Assembly: GCA_937872475.1 (NCBI GenBank)
Contig: CALMSY010000025.1
Span: 111,586-175,585, forward strand
Origin: 67-14 sp020438345
GTDB taxonomy: Bacteria; Actinomycetota; Thermoleophilia; Solirubrobacterales; 70-9
Direction of reading: 5' to 3'
DNA length: 64,000 bases
Part shown: piece by piece, positions 8,671 through 16,752 of the stretch
Layout of the letters: every line of letters starts with the position of its first letter
How positions within the stretch are numbered: position 1 is the stretch's first letter
Notes under the pieces: model-generated
The model's input: only the letters and a program-made list of their open reading frames with translations
Databases searched by the model: none
What the model was told of the DNA's origin: nothing
Made by a program: the position numbers and the translations under genes

Positions 8671-8674
8671 ACGG

Positions 8675-10999
8675 GTGGAAGCACTTTTCAACTTCGATGG
8701 CGGCGAGCCCGATTCAGCCAGTCCTGGCCAGGTGGACACCGGATCGCCGTCGCGCCTCGCCGCGGATGGGCTGAACCCGCCTCAGCGGGAGGCTGTCGAG
8801 TACGGCGACGGCCCCTTGCTGGTCATTGCAGGAGCGGGCTCGGGCAAGACCCGGGTGCTTACTCACCGCATCGTCCACCTGCTGGCAACACGTCGGGCAC
8901 GGCCGGGGGAGATCCTCGCGATCACCTTCACCAACCGGGCCGCGACCGAGATGCGTGAACGGGTGGAAGAACTGATCGGCCCGAAAGCCAGGGCGATGTG
9001 GGTCACCACCTTCCATTCCGCCTGCGGCCGGATGCTCAGGGGCGACGCGGAGAAGCTGGGCTACGGCCGGGCGTTCACGATCTACGACGAATCGGACTCG
9101 ATCCGCATGATCAAGCGGGTGATGGAAGAGCTCGATGTCGATCCGAAACGGTTTCCGGCCCGGGCGATCAAGAACGCTATCTCCGGGGCCAAGAACGAGC
9201 TGATCGATCCGGATGCCTACAGGCAGCGTGGCGGTTCTTACTTCGAGGACACCGCTGCCGGGGTGTACGCGCTCTACGAGCAGCGGATGGTCGAGTCGAA
9301 TGCGATGGACTTCGATGACCTGCTGGTCCGCATGGTCAACATCCTGGAACTGTTCCCGGAGGTGCTGGAACGCTGGCGTAGGGCTTTCCGCTACGTGTTG
9401 GTGGATGAATATCAAGACACCAATCACGCGCAGTACCGGCTGCTTCAGCTGATTAGCGGAGAACACCGGAACCTGACCGTGGTCGGTGATGAAGATCAGT
9501 CGATATACGGATTTCGACATGCCGACATTCGCAACATCCTCGACTTTGAAAAGGACTTTCCCGACGCAAAGGTGGTCAAGCTCGAACAGAACTACCGGTC
9601 GACCCAGACCATCCTTTCTGCCGCGAATGAGGTGGTCGGGAACAACCGGGACCGGCGACCGAAGAAACTCTGGACCGACCTCGGTCAGGGGGATGAGATC
9701 GAAGTAGTCCGGCTCTCGGATGAACACGAGGAAGCCCGGTGGGTGGCGGGCGAGGTCGAGCGACTGGTCGAAGAGGAGGGAATCTCGCCCCTGGACGTGG
9801 CGGTCTTCTACCGGATGAATGCGATGAGCCGGGTTCTTGAAGACACTCTGGTCAGGTTCGGCACCTCATACCAGGTGATCGGCGGCACCAGGTTCTATGA
9901 CCGGGCCGAGATCAAGGATGCGATCGCCTATCTCCAGTATCTCTCGAATCCCCGGGATTCTGTTGCTTTCACCCGCATTGTCAATTCGCCAAAACGGGGC
10001 ATCGGTGCCACCACCCAGGGCCGGCTGTTGGCCTGGGCGAATACCTCCGGGGATGACATCTGGGATGTCGCCAGCCAGGTGGAGCATGTGCCCGGAGTCG
10101 GGACGGCGGCGGTCCGGGCAGTCACCGAATTCCAGCGGACCATGCATGGCCTGAAGGAGGATGTCGAAGGACGCCCGCTGGCCGATCTGCTGGAAAAGGT
10201 GCTCGACGAGACCGGCTACTTCGAGGCACTCGAATCGGAACGGACGATTGAAGCGGAAGGCCGGGTCGAAAACCTGCGCGAACTGATCGGCGTGGCGGGG
10301 GAGTTCGACACCAATCGGGCCCTCGAAGGGGAATCGGATGTGCCGCCCCTGGACGAGTTTCTTCAGCAGATCTCACTCTATTCCGAGCAGGACAAGCTTG
10401 CGAAGAAAGAAGAACTGCTGACTTTGATGACCCTTCACAACGCCAAGGGACTGGAATACGACACAGTCTTCATCATCGGCTGCGAAGACGGGATCTTTCC
10501 CCATCAGCGTGCACTCGATGAGGGTGAAGAGGAGGAGGAACGGCGGCTCTGTTACGTCGGGATCACCCGCGCGCGCAAGAGGCTTTATTTGACAAGTGCC
10601 CGGACCCGGCGCATGTTCGGTGGCCGGTCCGAGGCGACCATGCCGTCCCGGTTTATCGACGAGTTGCCGGCGGCTCTGGTCCACCAACAGGGTTCCGCAG
10701 TCGGTCAGGGCGGCTTTACCGGCGGCTATTCGGGGGCTCGGACTGAGGGAACCGGCCGGGTTCGAAGCTACCGGGCCCCGGGCCGTCCCCGGTCGGGAAG
10801 TGCCGCAGCACCCGCACAAATTCAGCCCGGCACCGCAGTCCGGTTCGAGGTTGGGGATGATGTGAGCCATGCCTCTTTCGGGGCAGGCGAGGTGACCGGG
10901 ACCGAACCGGGCGGGGTGATAATCGTCCGATTCGCGAATGACGGCAGTGAACGGAAGCTCATGGCCGAGTACGCACCGATCCAGAAAAAGTCGTCGTAG
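8675..10999 (+). CDS. pcrA: ATP-dependent DNA helicase PcrA/UvrD
   Basis: 774-residue superfamily 1A 3'-5' helicase for repair and replication. In order: Q-motif/LNPPQREAV, motif I GAGSGKT, Ia ITFTNRAATEMRERV, II VDEYQDTN, III GDEDQSIYGFRHADI, IV LEQNYRST, V TLHNAKGLEYDTVFI, VI CYVGITRARKRLYL. The last ~60 residues (VGDDVSHASFGAGEVTG) form the Tudor-like fold that binds RNA polymerase in PcrA. GTG 8675 follows the -10 hexamer TATCCT by 6 nt, so translation is probably leaderless. folD starts 28 nt after the stop. Confidence 0.95.
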   Translation: MEALFNFDGGEPDSASPGQVDTGSPSRLAADGLNPPQREAVEYGDGPLLVIAGAGSGKTRVLTHRIVHLLATRRARPGEILAITFTNRAATEMRERVEELIGPKARAMWVTTFHSACGRMLRGDAEKLGYGRAFTIYDESDSIRMIKRVMEELDVDPKRFPARAIKNAISGAKNELIDPDAYRQRGGSYFEDTAAGVYALYEQRMVESNAMDFDDLLVRMVNILELFPEVLERWRRAFRYVLVDEYQDTNHAQYRLLQLISGEHRNLTVVGDEDQSIYGFRHADIRNILDFEKDFPDAKVVKLEQNYRSTQTILSAANEVVGNNRDRRPKKLWTDLGQGDEIEVVRLSDEHEEARWVAGEVERLVEEEGISPLDVAVFYRMNAMSRVLEDTLVRFGTSYQVIGGTRFYDRAEIKDAIAYLQYLSNPRDSVAFTRIVNSPKRGIGATTQGRLLAWANTSGDDIWDVASQVEHVPGVGTAAVRAVTEFQRTMHGLKEDVEGRPLADLLEKVLDETGYFEALESERTIEAEGRVENLRELIGVAGEFDTNRALEGESDVPPLDEFLQQISLYSEQDKLAKKEELLTLMTLHNAKGLEYDTVFIIGCEDGIFPHQRALDEGEEEEERRLCYVGITRARKRLYLTSARTRRMFGGRSEATMPSRFIDELPAALVHQQGSAVGQGGFTGGYSGARTEGTGRVRSYRAPGRPRSGSAAAPAQIQPGTAVRFEVGDDVSHASFGAGEVTGTEPGGVIIVRFANDGSERKLMAEYAPIQKKSS

Positions 11000-11027
11000 A
11001 ACGAAAAGCCGGATGGAAGGTCAGGGT

Positions 11028-11888
11028 TTGAGCGCGAAAATCATTGATGGCAAGCAGGTTTCATCCGAGGTCCGTGAATGTGTGGCGGGCGAAGTCGCCG
11101 AGTTCATCGCGGGCGGCGGGCACCGGCCTGTGCTGGCGACAGTGCTGGTCGGCGATGACCCGGCCTCTCACGTTTACGTTGCCAACAAACACAAAGCCTG
11201 TGATGCAGCAGGGATCGGCTCGGTTCACCATGAACTTCCGTCCGAGACCAGTGAAACGGATCTCATCACCCTGGTCCGGGCAATCGGGGATGACGACGGG
11301 ATTGACGGCATCCTGGTTCAGTTGCCGCCGCCAGATCACATCGACGCCGACCGGGTGATCGCAGCGATCGACCCGACCAAGGACGTCGACGGGCTGACCG
11401 CGACCAACGCCGGTCTGCTGGCTGGTGGCAGGCCCGGTCTTGTTCCCTGCACCCCGGCCGGGGTAATCGAGTTACTCGACCATAGCGGCACCGGGATCGA
11501 AGGAGCGGAAGCGGTGATCGTCGGTCGTTCGAACCTGGTCGGGCGGCCGCTGATCAGTCTCTTGCTCGGGCGAAACGCAACTGTGACCGCCGCCCACTCA
11601 CGCACCCGGGACCTGGCCGGGGTCTGCCGGCGGGCCGACATCCTGGTCGCGGCGGTCGGAGTTCCGGGTCTGCTCGGGGCCGAACACGTAAAGCAGGGCG
11701 CGACGGTCATCGACGTCGGAATCAACCGCACCGATGACGGTCTCCGCGGCGACATCAATTTCGACTCGGCCATTGAGGTAGCTGGAGCGATAACCCCGGT
11801 GCCGGGCGGGGTCGGCCCGATGACTATCGCCATGCTGATGGCCAACACCCTGGCCGCCGCCAAAGCAAGGGCCGCGGTCCCGAATTAG
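11028..11888 (+). CDS. folD: Bifunctional methylenetetrahydrofolate dehydrogenase / cyclohydrolase
   Basis: 286-residue enzyme interconverting 5,10-methylene-THF and 10-formyl-THF with NADP. Motifs: VGDDPASHVYVANKHKAC with the catalytic Tyr and Lys, QLPPPDHID, DVDGLTATNAG, the Rossmann segment VGRSNLVGRPL and the C-terminal PVPGGVGPMTIAML. TTG 11028 is selected because GGAAGG lies 7 nt upstream and the protein then begins SAKIIDGK like other FolD; ATG 11013 is the alternative. Its stop overlaps by 3-4 nt the stop of the convergent secreted-protein gene. Confidence 0.95.
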   Translation: MSAKIIDGKQVSSEVRECVAGEVAEFIAGGGHRPVLATVLVGDDPASHVYVANKHKACDAAGIGSVHHELPSETSETDLITLVRAIGDDDGIDGILVQLPPPDHIDADRVIAAIDPTKDVDGLTATNAGLLAGGRPGLVPCTPAGVIELLDHSGTGIEGAEAVIVGRSNLVGRPLISLLLGRNATVTAAHSRTRDLAGVCRRADILVAAVGVPGLLGAEHVKQGATVIDVGINRTDDGLRGDINFDSAIEVAGAITPVPGGVGPMTIAMLMANTLAAAKARAAVPN

Positions 11889-14275
11889 CGGAACCGCAAC
11901 GGGATGCGGTGGGTCGTTCTGCCTACCCGCACGGTCAGCTTGCCTTGCTTTGCGTTCCCGGCCCGCGGCAGGGTGACGTTGGTCGTCCAGGTCGCGCCAC
12001 CACTCTTGCGCCATTTGTGTGCCTTGCCGCCGGTGATCAGCCGGGGCCGGCGGTGGGCCTTGGTGACCACGAGCCGGTAGCTGCCACCGCGCTTGACCTC
12101 GAACCGTCCAGCGGCGTAGGTCCGGTGCTTCAGGAAGATGCCGAGGATCCTGTATGAGCCGTAGGCCGTGGCCGTGGCGCCGCTGCTGTCAACCGCGGTA
12201 GCGGTGTAACTGACATTGGTGACGGTCAGGTTGCTTTGTGGCCTCGCCGATACCCTGCGGGTGACGGTGCATGGAGCGCTCGCGCCGGTTGCCTCGCAAC
12301 GGACGTTCCGCGGCCGGCCGCCGAACTGGACACCGGTTGGCAGACCGACCAGCCGTACGGTGAGCTTCGGGGGCAGCGGTGGTGGAGGTGGTGGAGGTGG
12401 CGGAGGTGGTGGCGACGGCGGGAAGTTCCACTGCGCGTGCAGTGTCACCGCCTGTGGTCCGTTCCCGAGCAGATCCTTGAGGATGCTCGTACCCAGCACC
12501 TGGGTGCCGCCGGTGGGGGCCGTGAACCAGCCAAGGAAGGTGCCGCCTTCGGGCGGGTCGGGTGCGGGCGGAAGCTGCGGCCCGAGGGGCAAGATGCCAA
12601 AGGATTCCTGGTAAAGACGCTGGGCGGGTGGTGTACCCGAACCGCCGTTCGGGTCGTAGGAGATGAGGAAATTATTGGTGCTCACAAGCGGCCCGACGCC
12701 GCCATCGCCTTCACCCTCGACCGAGCCGTGGGTGCCGATCGAGATCGTGCCCGTGTTGTGGACCGTCCCGGCCCCGATCAGCTTTCCGTTCAGCGCGAAC
12801 ATGCCGCTGTTTGCGACGCTGATTCCGGCCGGGACTTCCAGGCTCGAAGCATCGTCGCCCGTGCCCGTGTCGTGCAGAATGAGCGTTCCCGCGTTGGTCA
12901 GCGAACCGAAGTCGGCGGTGACACCCGGCGTGGTGAAGAAACCCGACCCGAGCGCGCTGGACAGCTCTCCGCCGGCGACATCGATCGTGCCGTCGGCGCC
13001 AACATTCACATTGGCGCCGGCACCGGGGGCTCCCGGTGTCGGAACGCTGCCGAACTCGCTGCCGGTGCCACCGCCGATCCCGGGAGAGCCAATTCCCCCG
13101 AACGCGGTCAACGTGCCACCGTTGACGGTGACCGAGCCACCGGCCCCCGCCGTTCGCGAGCTGCCGCCACCCACACCGGGAGCGGCCCCGCCGCCCTGTG
13201 CTTCGACCGTTCCGCCGTTGACCAGGACCGTGGCCCCGCTGCCGCCTGTGGTCGGCCAGGAGAGACTGAAAGCCGCGCCACCGCCGATGCCCGGGTAGTT
13301 GTCGGCTCCGACCGCATGTACCTCACCGGCGTTCACGGTCAGCGATCCGCCGGCACCTCCTTGAAAGACGGGGCTCGGCTGGCTGCCCGGTCCACTGCTT
13401 TCACCTCCACCTATGCCCGGACCCTTGACGGAGTTGTTGCCGGAGTTGTATCCGAAAGCATTGAGTACGCCGCCGTTTACCACGACCGTCGCTCCGGCAC
13501 CACCGGCATAGCCGTTGTCGCTGGAACCTCCACCGACCCCGGCCGAGGTCGAGATACCGATTCCCGCCGTGACGGTGCCACCGTTTACCGTCAGCGACCC
13601 GCCGTTGCCACCGCTCCCGACATAGTCACCGCTACCACCGCCGATGCCGGCACCGGTACCCGGAGCTGCGGTCACAGTGCCGCCGTCAACCGTGACCTGG
13701 CCGCCGTTGCCGCCGCCACCGACTCCCGAGCCACCGCCGATCGCGGCGCCGCCACCGACTGCCCAATGGACGCCTCCGTAGGGCGGGTTGAGGACGGCCT
13801 GAACCGCACCGGATGTGCTGGCGTTGATGTTGCCGCCGAGAATCGTGATCTTGCCCGCCGACTGGCCGGGGCCGGAAATTCCTCCGCCCGTTCCGCCGAT
13901 GGCCGCCGCGCCTGGGCCGCCATAGACAGTCAGTTCGCCGCCGGGTGAAGAGCTGTCGATGGTCAATTCGCGGCCGGCCGGCACCGCGATTGCGGCCGTT
14001 TCAAAGCGCTCGCCGTCGGTGATGTTCACCGTGAACCCGTTCAAGTCCAGGTTGACCGGGGTGTTGCCGACGCCGAGGCCGGCGTTCTCCGGCGCGGATA
14101 TGTCGCCGCAGACGGTGATCGTGCCGCCGGTGCCAAAAGCGGAGACGAGCTGGTTCCAGTTCGAAGGGCCGTTGCAGGCGGCGCGCCCAACCGTCGGGAG
14201 GATCAACAGCAGGCAGAGAAACGAAAAAGCCAAGCCAGACGCCCAAAACCCCGCTTTGGGACGCAAACCAATCAT
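11885..14275 (-). CDS. Large secreted glycine-rich repeat protein with InlB B-repeat-like domain
   Basis: 796-residue exported protein. Signal peptide at residues 1-34 (LAFSFLCLLLILPTVGRAA). Residues ~60-470 contain at least seven imperfect ~40-residue repeats of the type LTVNGGTVTA...GIGGGSG, predicted to form a parallel beta-helix. Near residue 575 a segment with FLISYDPNGG and FLGWFTAPTGG matches the InlB B-repeat/Flg_new fold found in surface adhesins. A run of about a dozen prolines then leads to a basic C-terminal ~130-residue domain. There is no LPXTG motif, so anchoring is unknown. ATG 14275 is chosen because TATGGT lies 6 nt upstream and the signal peptide begins there. A surface or matrix role is inference. 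Confidence 0.75.
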   Translation of the reverse strand: MIGLRPKAGFWASGLAFSFLCLLLILPTVGRAACNGPSNWNQLVSAFGTGGTITVCGDISAPENAGLGVGNTPVNLDLNGFTVNITDGERFETAAIAVPAGRELTIDSSSPGGELTVYGGPGAAAIGGTGGGISGPGQSAGKITILGGNINASTSGAVQAVLNPPYGGVHWAVGGGAAIGGGSGVGGGGNGGQVTVDGGTVTAAPGTGAGIGGGSGDYVGSGGNGGSLTVNGGTVTAGIGISTSAGVGGGSSDNGYAGGAGATVVVNGGVLNAFGYNSGNNSVKGPGIGGGESSGPGSQPSPVFQGGAGGSLTVNAGEVHAVGADNYPGIGGGAAFSLSWPTTGGSGATVLVNGGTVEAQGGGAAPGVGGGSSRTAGAGGSVTVNGGTLTAFGGIGSPGIGGGTGSEFGSVPTPGAPGAGANVNVGADGTIDVAGGELSSALGSGFFTTPGVTADFGSLTNAGTLILHDTGTGDDASSLEVPAGISVANSGMFALNGKLIGAGTVHNTGTISIGTHGSVEGEGDGGVGPLVSTNNFLISYDPNGGSGTPPAQRLYQESFGILPLGPQLPPAPDPPEGGTFLGWFTAPTGGTQVLGTSILKDLLGNGPQAVTLHAQWNFPPSPPPPPPPPPPPPLPPKLTVRLVGLPTGVQFGGRPRNVRCEATGASAPCTVTRRVSARPQSNLTVTNVSYTATAVDSSGATATAYGSYRILGIFLKHRTYAAGRFEVKRGGSYRLVVTKAHRRPRLITGGKAHKWRKSGGATWTTNVTLPRAGNAKQGKLTVRVGRTTHRIPLRFR

Positions 14276-14281
14276 CAAACC

Positions 14282-14287
14282 ACCATA
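14282..14287 (-). promoter_or_regulatory. -10 hexamer TATGGT for the secreted repeat protein (leaderless)
   Basis: Read on the minus strand, TATGGT is followed by 6 nt and the ATG at 14275. Confidence 0.45.
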
Positions 14288-14349
14288 CCCCACGCTTAGG
14301 GTTCTCGACACCCTTTCGCTCCGTGAGCGCAAAGAAGACAACTGCCTGG

Positions 14350-14406
14350 ACCGGGTTGCCCGGTGATTCCGGAGACCGCGATTTCGGATCCGGCACCGGG
14401 TTTTTT
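14350..14406 (+). promoter_or_regulatory. Terminator hairpin with a competing upstream hairpin (attenuator-like)
   Basis: CCCGGT (14359-14364) pairs with ACCGGG (14395-14400), with an inner CCGGA/TCCGG stem, and is followed by six T (14401-14406): a rho-independent terminator shape. The same CCCGGT can instead pair with ACCGGG at 14350-14355 across a 3-nt loop, a mutually exclusive hairpin. TAGGGT at 14297-14302 could be the -10 of the leader. A hairpin CGCTC/GAGCG lies near 14320-14332. Confidence 0.45.
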
Positions 14407-14427
14407 GCCTGTCTCTCGGAGGACTCC

Positions 14428-14499
14428 ATGCGATGGCTACCGCTAGTGTTGCGCTCCATGGACTTTGGCCCCGCTCGTTTCCCGTTTCTGTCGAGATGA
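14428..14499 (+). CDS. Small ORF (23 aa) upstream of membrane-protein gene; possible leader peptide
   Basis: ATG 14428 is preceded by GGAGG with a spacing of 5 nt. The 23-residue product starts MRWLPLVLRS and ends FLSR. Its TGA lies 4 nt before the TTG used by the next gene, so the two could be coupled. A TAGTGT hexamer (14444-14449) lies inside it, 8 nt before an in-frame ATG at 14458. No family is recognised. It could be a leader peptide linked to the terminator-like structure just upstream, or chance. Confidence 0.35.
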   Translation: MRWLPLVLRSMDFGPARFPFLSR

Positions 14500-14503
14500 A
14501 CAC

Positions 14504-14881
14504 TTGAAACGGTCCAGGGTTCATTTCACAGAGTGGCTGACCGGGCTGTTCGGGATCCTGGTCCTGATCGCCTTGTTGCTGCCGCCCTGGAGCGATGGTT
14601 CTTCGGCGCTGGAATCCCCCGGCTCTCTTGACCTGCTTCTGTTACTGATCGCACTGGCGGCGATCCTGCTTCCAATCACGGTGACCCTCAGTGCCCGCAC
14701 AGATGTACCGATCGTTTACGAAACGATGCTGTGGACGATTACCCTGCTGTTCGCGGTGTTCCTGGCCGTGAAGCTCCTTTTCCCTCCTGACGCCGGCTTC
14801 CAGAGTGGCTACTGGCTGGTCCTTGCGGGCACCGTCCTGATGAGCTTTGCCCTTTGGCGCAGTGTCGGACGAGGGTCCTGA
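14504..14881 (+). CDS. Hypothetical four-helix membrane protein
   Basis: 125-residue protein not assigned to a named family. Four hydrophobic segments are visible: about residues 10-28 (LTGLFGILVLIALLLPP), 41-61 (LDLLLLLIALAAILLPI), 75-90 and 104-118. It is therefore an integral membrane protein with short loops. TTG 14504 is the assumed start, 4 nt after the 23-codon ORF; an in-frame TTG at 14465 is possible. It sits between a divergent secreted protein and gatC and may be cotranscribed toward gatCAB, though gatC has its own -10. Confidence 0.6.
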   Translation: MKRSRVHFTEWLTGLFGILVLIALLLPPWSDGSSALESPGSLDLLLLLIALAAILLPITVTLSARTDVPIVYETMLWTITLLFAVFLAVKLLFPPDAGFQSGYWLVLAGTVLMSFALWRSVGRGS

Positions 14882-14985
14882 ACAACCAGCCCGAGATCGC
14901 CGACCAGTTCGAGATCGCTCAGCCGGCGTCGCGGCAGCGCCGGTCGACTTCAATTAGCGGAGGGACGCGGAGATCGCGCCGTCCA

Positions 14986-14991
14986 TAGACT
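14986..14991 (+). promoter_or_regulatory. -10 hexamer TAGACT for gatCAB (leaderless)
   Basis: TAGACT is followed by 7 nt and GTG 14999, predicting a leaderless gatC transcript. Confidence 0.5.
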
Positions 14992-14998
14992 CACCTGC

Positions 14999-15289
14999 GT
15001 GATTGAGCGCGAACAGGTTCTGCATGTGGCCCGGCTTTCCCGGCTGCGGCTGAGTGATGAAGAGATCGACACCTTGACCGTTGAACTCTCATCGGTCCTC
15101 GGCCATGTCGACAAACTTGCTGAGGTAGACACAGAGGGGGTTGAGCCGACCTCTCATGTCGTCCCGCTCGAAAATGTCCTGCGCCCGGATGAGCCCCGTC
15201 CGAGCCTGGAGCGTGAGGTGGCCCTCGCACAGGCTCCCGATCCGCATGACGGTGCCTTCCGCGTACCTTCGCCACAGGCAGAGGCCTGA
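14999..15289 (+). CDS. gatC: Asp/Glu-tRNA amidotransferase subunit C
   Basis: 96-residue GatC, the belt-like subunit that holds GatA and GatB together in the tRNA-dependent amidotransferase making Gln-tRNA(Gln) and/or Asn-tRNA(Asn). The N-terminal helix region VLHVARLSRLRLSDEEI and the segment VEPTSHVVPLENVLRPDEP are typical. It is the first gene of gatC-gatA-gatB, with 2 nt to gatA. GTG 14999 is supported by the -10 hexamer 7 nt upstream. Confidence 0.93.
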   Translation: MIEREQVLHVARLSRLRLSDEEIDTLTVELSSVLGHVDKLAEVDTEGVEPTSHVVPLENVLRPDEPRPSLEREVALAQAPDPHDGAFRVPSPQAEA

Positions 15290-15291
15290 GC

Positions 15292-16752
15292 ATGGCAGCC
15301 ACCGACCTGCTGGACCTCGATGCGGCTGAAACCGCTGACCGCATCGCCAAAGGCGAAGTTGACGCCGGTGAAGTACTTGACTTCTGGCTTGACCGGGCCG
15401 CGAATGACCAGCTGAACGGCTACCTCTGGAAGGCGGACAGGGAAGCCGCCAGCCGAGGAATCGGAGAATCGGGAGGCCCGCTGGCCGGGGTCCCGGTCGC
15501 GATCAAGGACATCTTCTGCACCGAGGGTGTACCGACGACAGCTGCTTCACGAATCCTTGGGGGATACGTCCCGCCCTACACCTCGACATCGGTCAGTCGG
15601 CTGCAGGCAGCGGGCCTGCCGATGCTCGGCAAGACCAACATGGACGAGTTCGCGATGGGGTCGTCGAATGAAAACTCGGCATTCGGCCCGAGCCTCAATC
15701 CCTGGGACACCGAAAGGGTCCCTGGCGGCTCCTCCGGTGGTTCTGCCGCAGTTGTCGCCGGGGGCCTTGCGCCCTGGGCGATTGGCACGGATACCGGCGG
15801 GTCGATTCGCCAACCTGCTGGGTTCTGCGGCATCGTCGGCCTGAAGCCGACCTACGGGGCGATCTCCCGTTTCGGCATGATCGCCTTCGCCTCTTCGCTG
15901 GACCAATGCGGTCCTTTGACCCGGAGCGTCACTGATGCGGCGCTGTTGCTCGAGCTGCTTCAGGGCCGCGACGAGATGGACTCAACTTCGGTCGGTATAG
16001 ACGGTGGCGTCAAGGCCCCTACGGCGGAGCGGCTCGATGGCCTGACCTTTGGTGTGCCGCGGGCCCTGATCGGAGATGGCATCGAATCCGGTGTGCTCGC
16101 CCGCTTCGAGGACACCCTGGTTCGGATCGCGGAGCTCGGCGGCGAGATCGTCGACATCGAATTGCCTCATGCCGGCCATGCAATCTCTGCCTATTACGTG
16201 CTGGCCCCGGCCGAGGCCTCGACCAACCTTTCCCGTTACGACGGGGTCCGTTACGGGCTCCGGGCCAGCGACGACGATCTACTTTCGATGTATGAGGTCA
16301 CCCGCGAGGAGGGCTTCGGCCCGGAAGTGAAACGGCGCATCATGCTTGGTACCTACGCGCTTTCGTCGGGCTATTACGACGCCTATTACGGTCGGGCCCA
16401 ACGGGGACGGACCAGAATCGTTGAGGATTTCACCAACGCTTTCGGCAAGGTTGACTTCGTGGTTACCCCGACCTCGCCGACCGTCGCCTTCAGGCTCGGC
16501 GAGAAAACCGCCGATCCCTGGTCCATGTATCTCAGCGATATTTTTACGGTGCCGATTTCGCTGGCCGGCATTCCCGCCATCTCGATTCCCGCCGGACTCG
16601 CGCAGCCGGATGGTGGGGGCCCGGAGCTTCCGGTCGGATTCCAGATCGCATCGCCTGGCTTCAGCGAGCAGAAGCTGCTCGAGGCTTCCTACGCGCTGGA
16701 ACAGGCAATCGGATTCGATGGTTCAACCGCCTTTGCCGGAGGGGTTGGATGA
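15292..16752 (+). CDS. gatA: Asp/Glu-tRNA amidotransferase subunit A (glutaminase)
   Basis: 486-residue amidase-signature enzyme releasing ammonia from glutamine for GatB. The catalytic triad is visible with the family's exact spacing: Lys72 in VPVAIKDIFC, cis-Ser147 in GGSSGGSAA and nucleophile Ser171 in TDTGGSIRQPA. Length is as expected. Its TGA overlaps the gatB ATG (ATGA), so the two are translationally coupled. Confidence 0.97.
   Translation: MAATDLLDLDAAETADRIAKGEVDAGEVLDFWLDRAANDQLNGYLWKADREAASRGIGESGGPLAGVPVAIKDIFCTEGVPTTAASRILGGYVPPYTSTSVSRLQAAGLPMLGKTNMDEFAMGSSNENSAFGPSLNPWDTERVPGGSSGGSAAVVAGGLAPWAIGTDTGGSIRQPAGFCGIVGLKPTYGAISRFGMIAFASSLDQCGPLTRSVTDAALLLELLQGRDEMDSTSVGIDGGVKAPTAERLDGLTFGVPRALIGDGIESGVLARFEDTLVRIAELGGEIVDIELPHAGHAISAYYVLAPAEASTNLSRYDGVRYGLRASDDDLLSMYEVTREEGFGPEVKRRIMLGTYALSSGYYDAYYGRAQRGRTRIVEDFTNAFGKVDFVVTPTSPTVAFRLGEKTADPWSMYLSDIFTVPISLAGIPAISIPAGLAQPDGGGPELPVGFQIASPGFSEQKLLEASYALEQAIGFDGSTAFAGGVG

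Noticed and set aside
12236..13948. 570-codon plus-strand open frame over the secreted repeat protein
   Set aside because: Antisense shadow produced by the GC-rich Gly/Pro repeats; no recognisable domain.
14390..14440. Glycine riboswitch on the minus strand (ACAGGCAAAAAAC word)
   Set aside because: Only this short word matches; the GGAGAG and GCCGAAGG elements of the aptamer are missing and the gene downstream has no glycine link.
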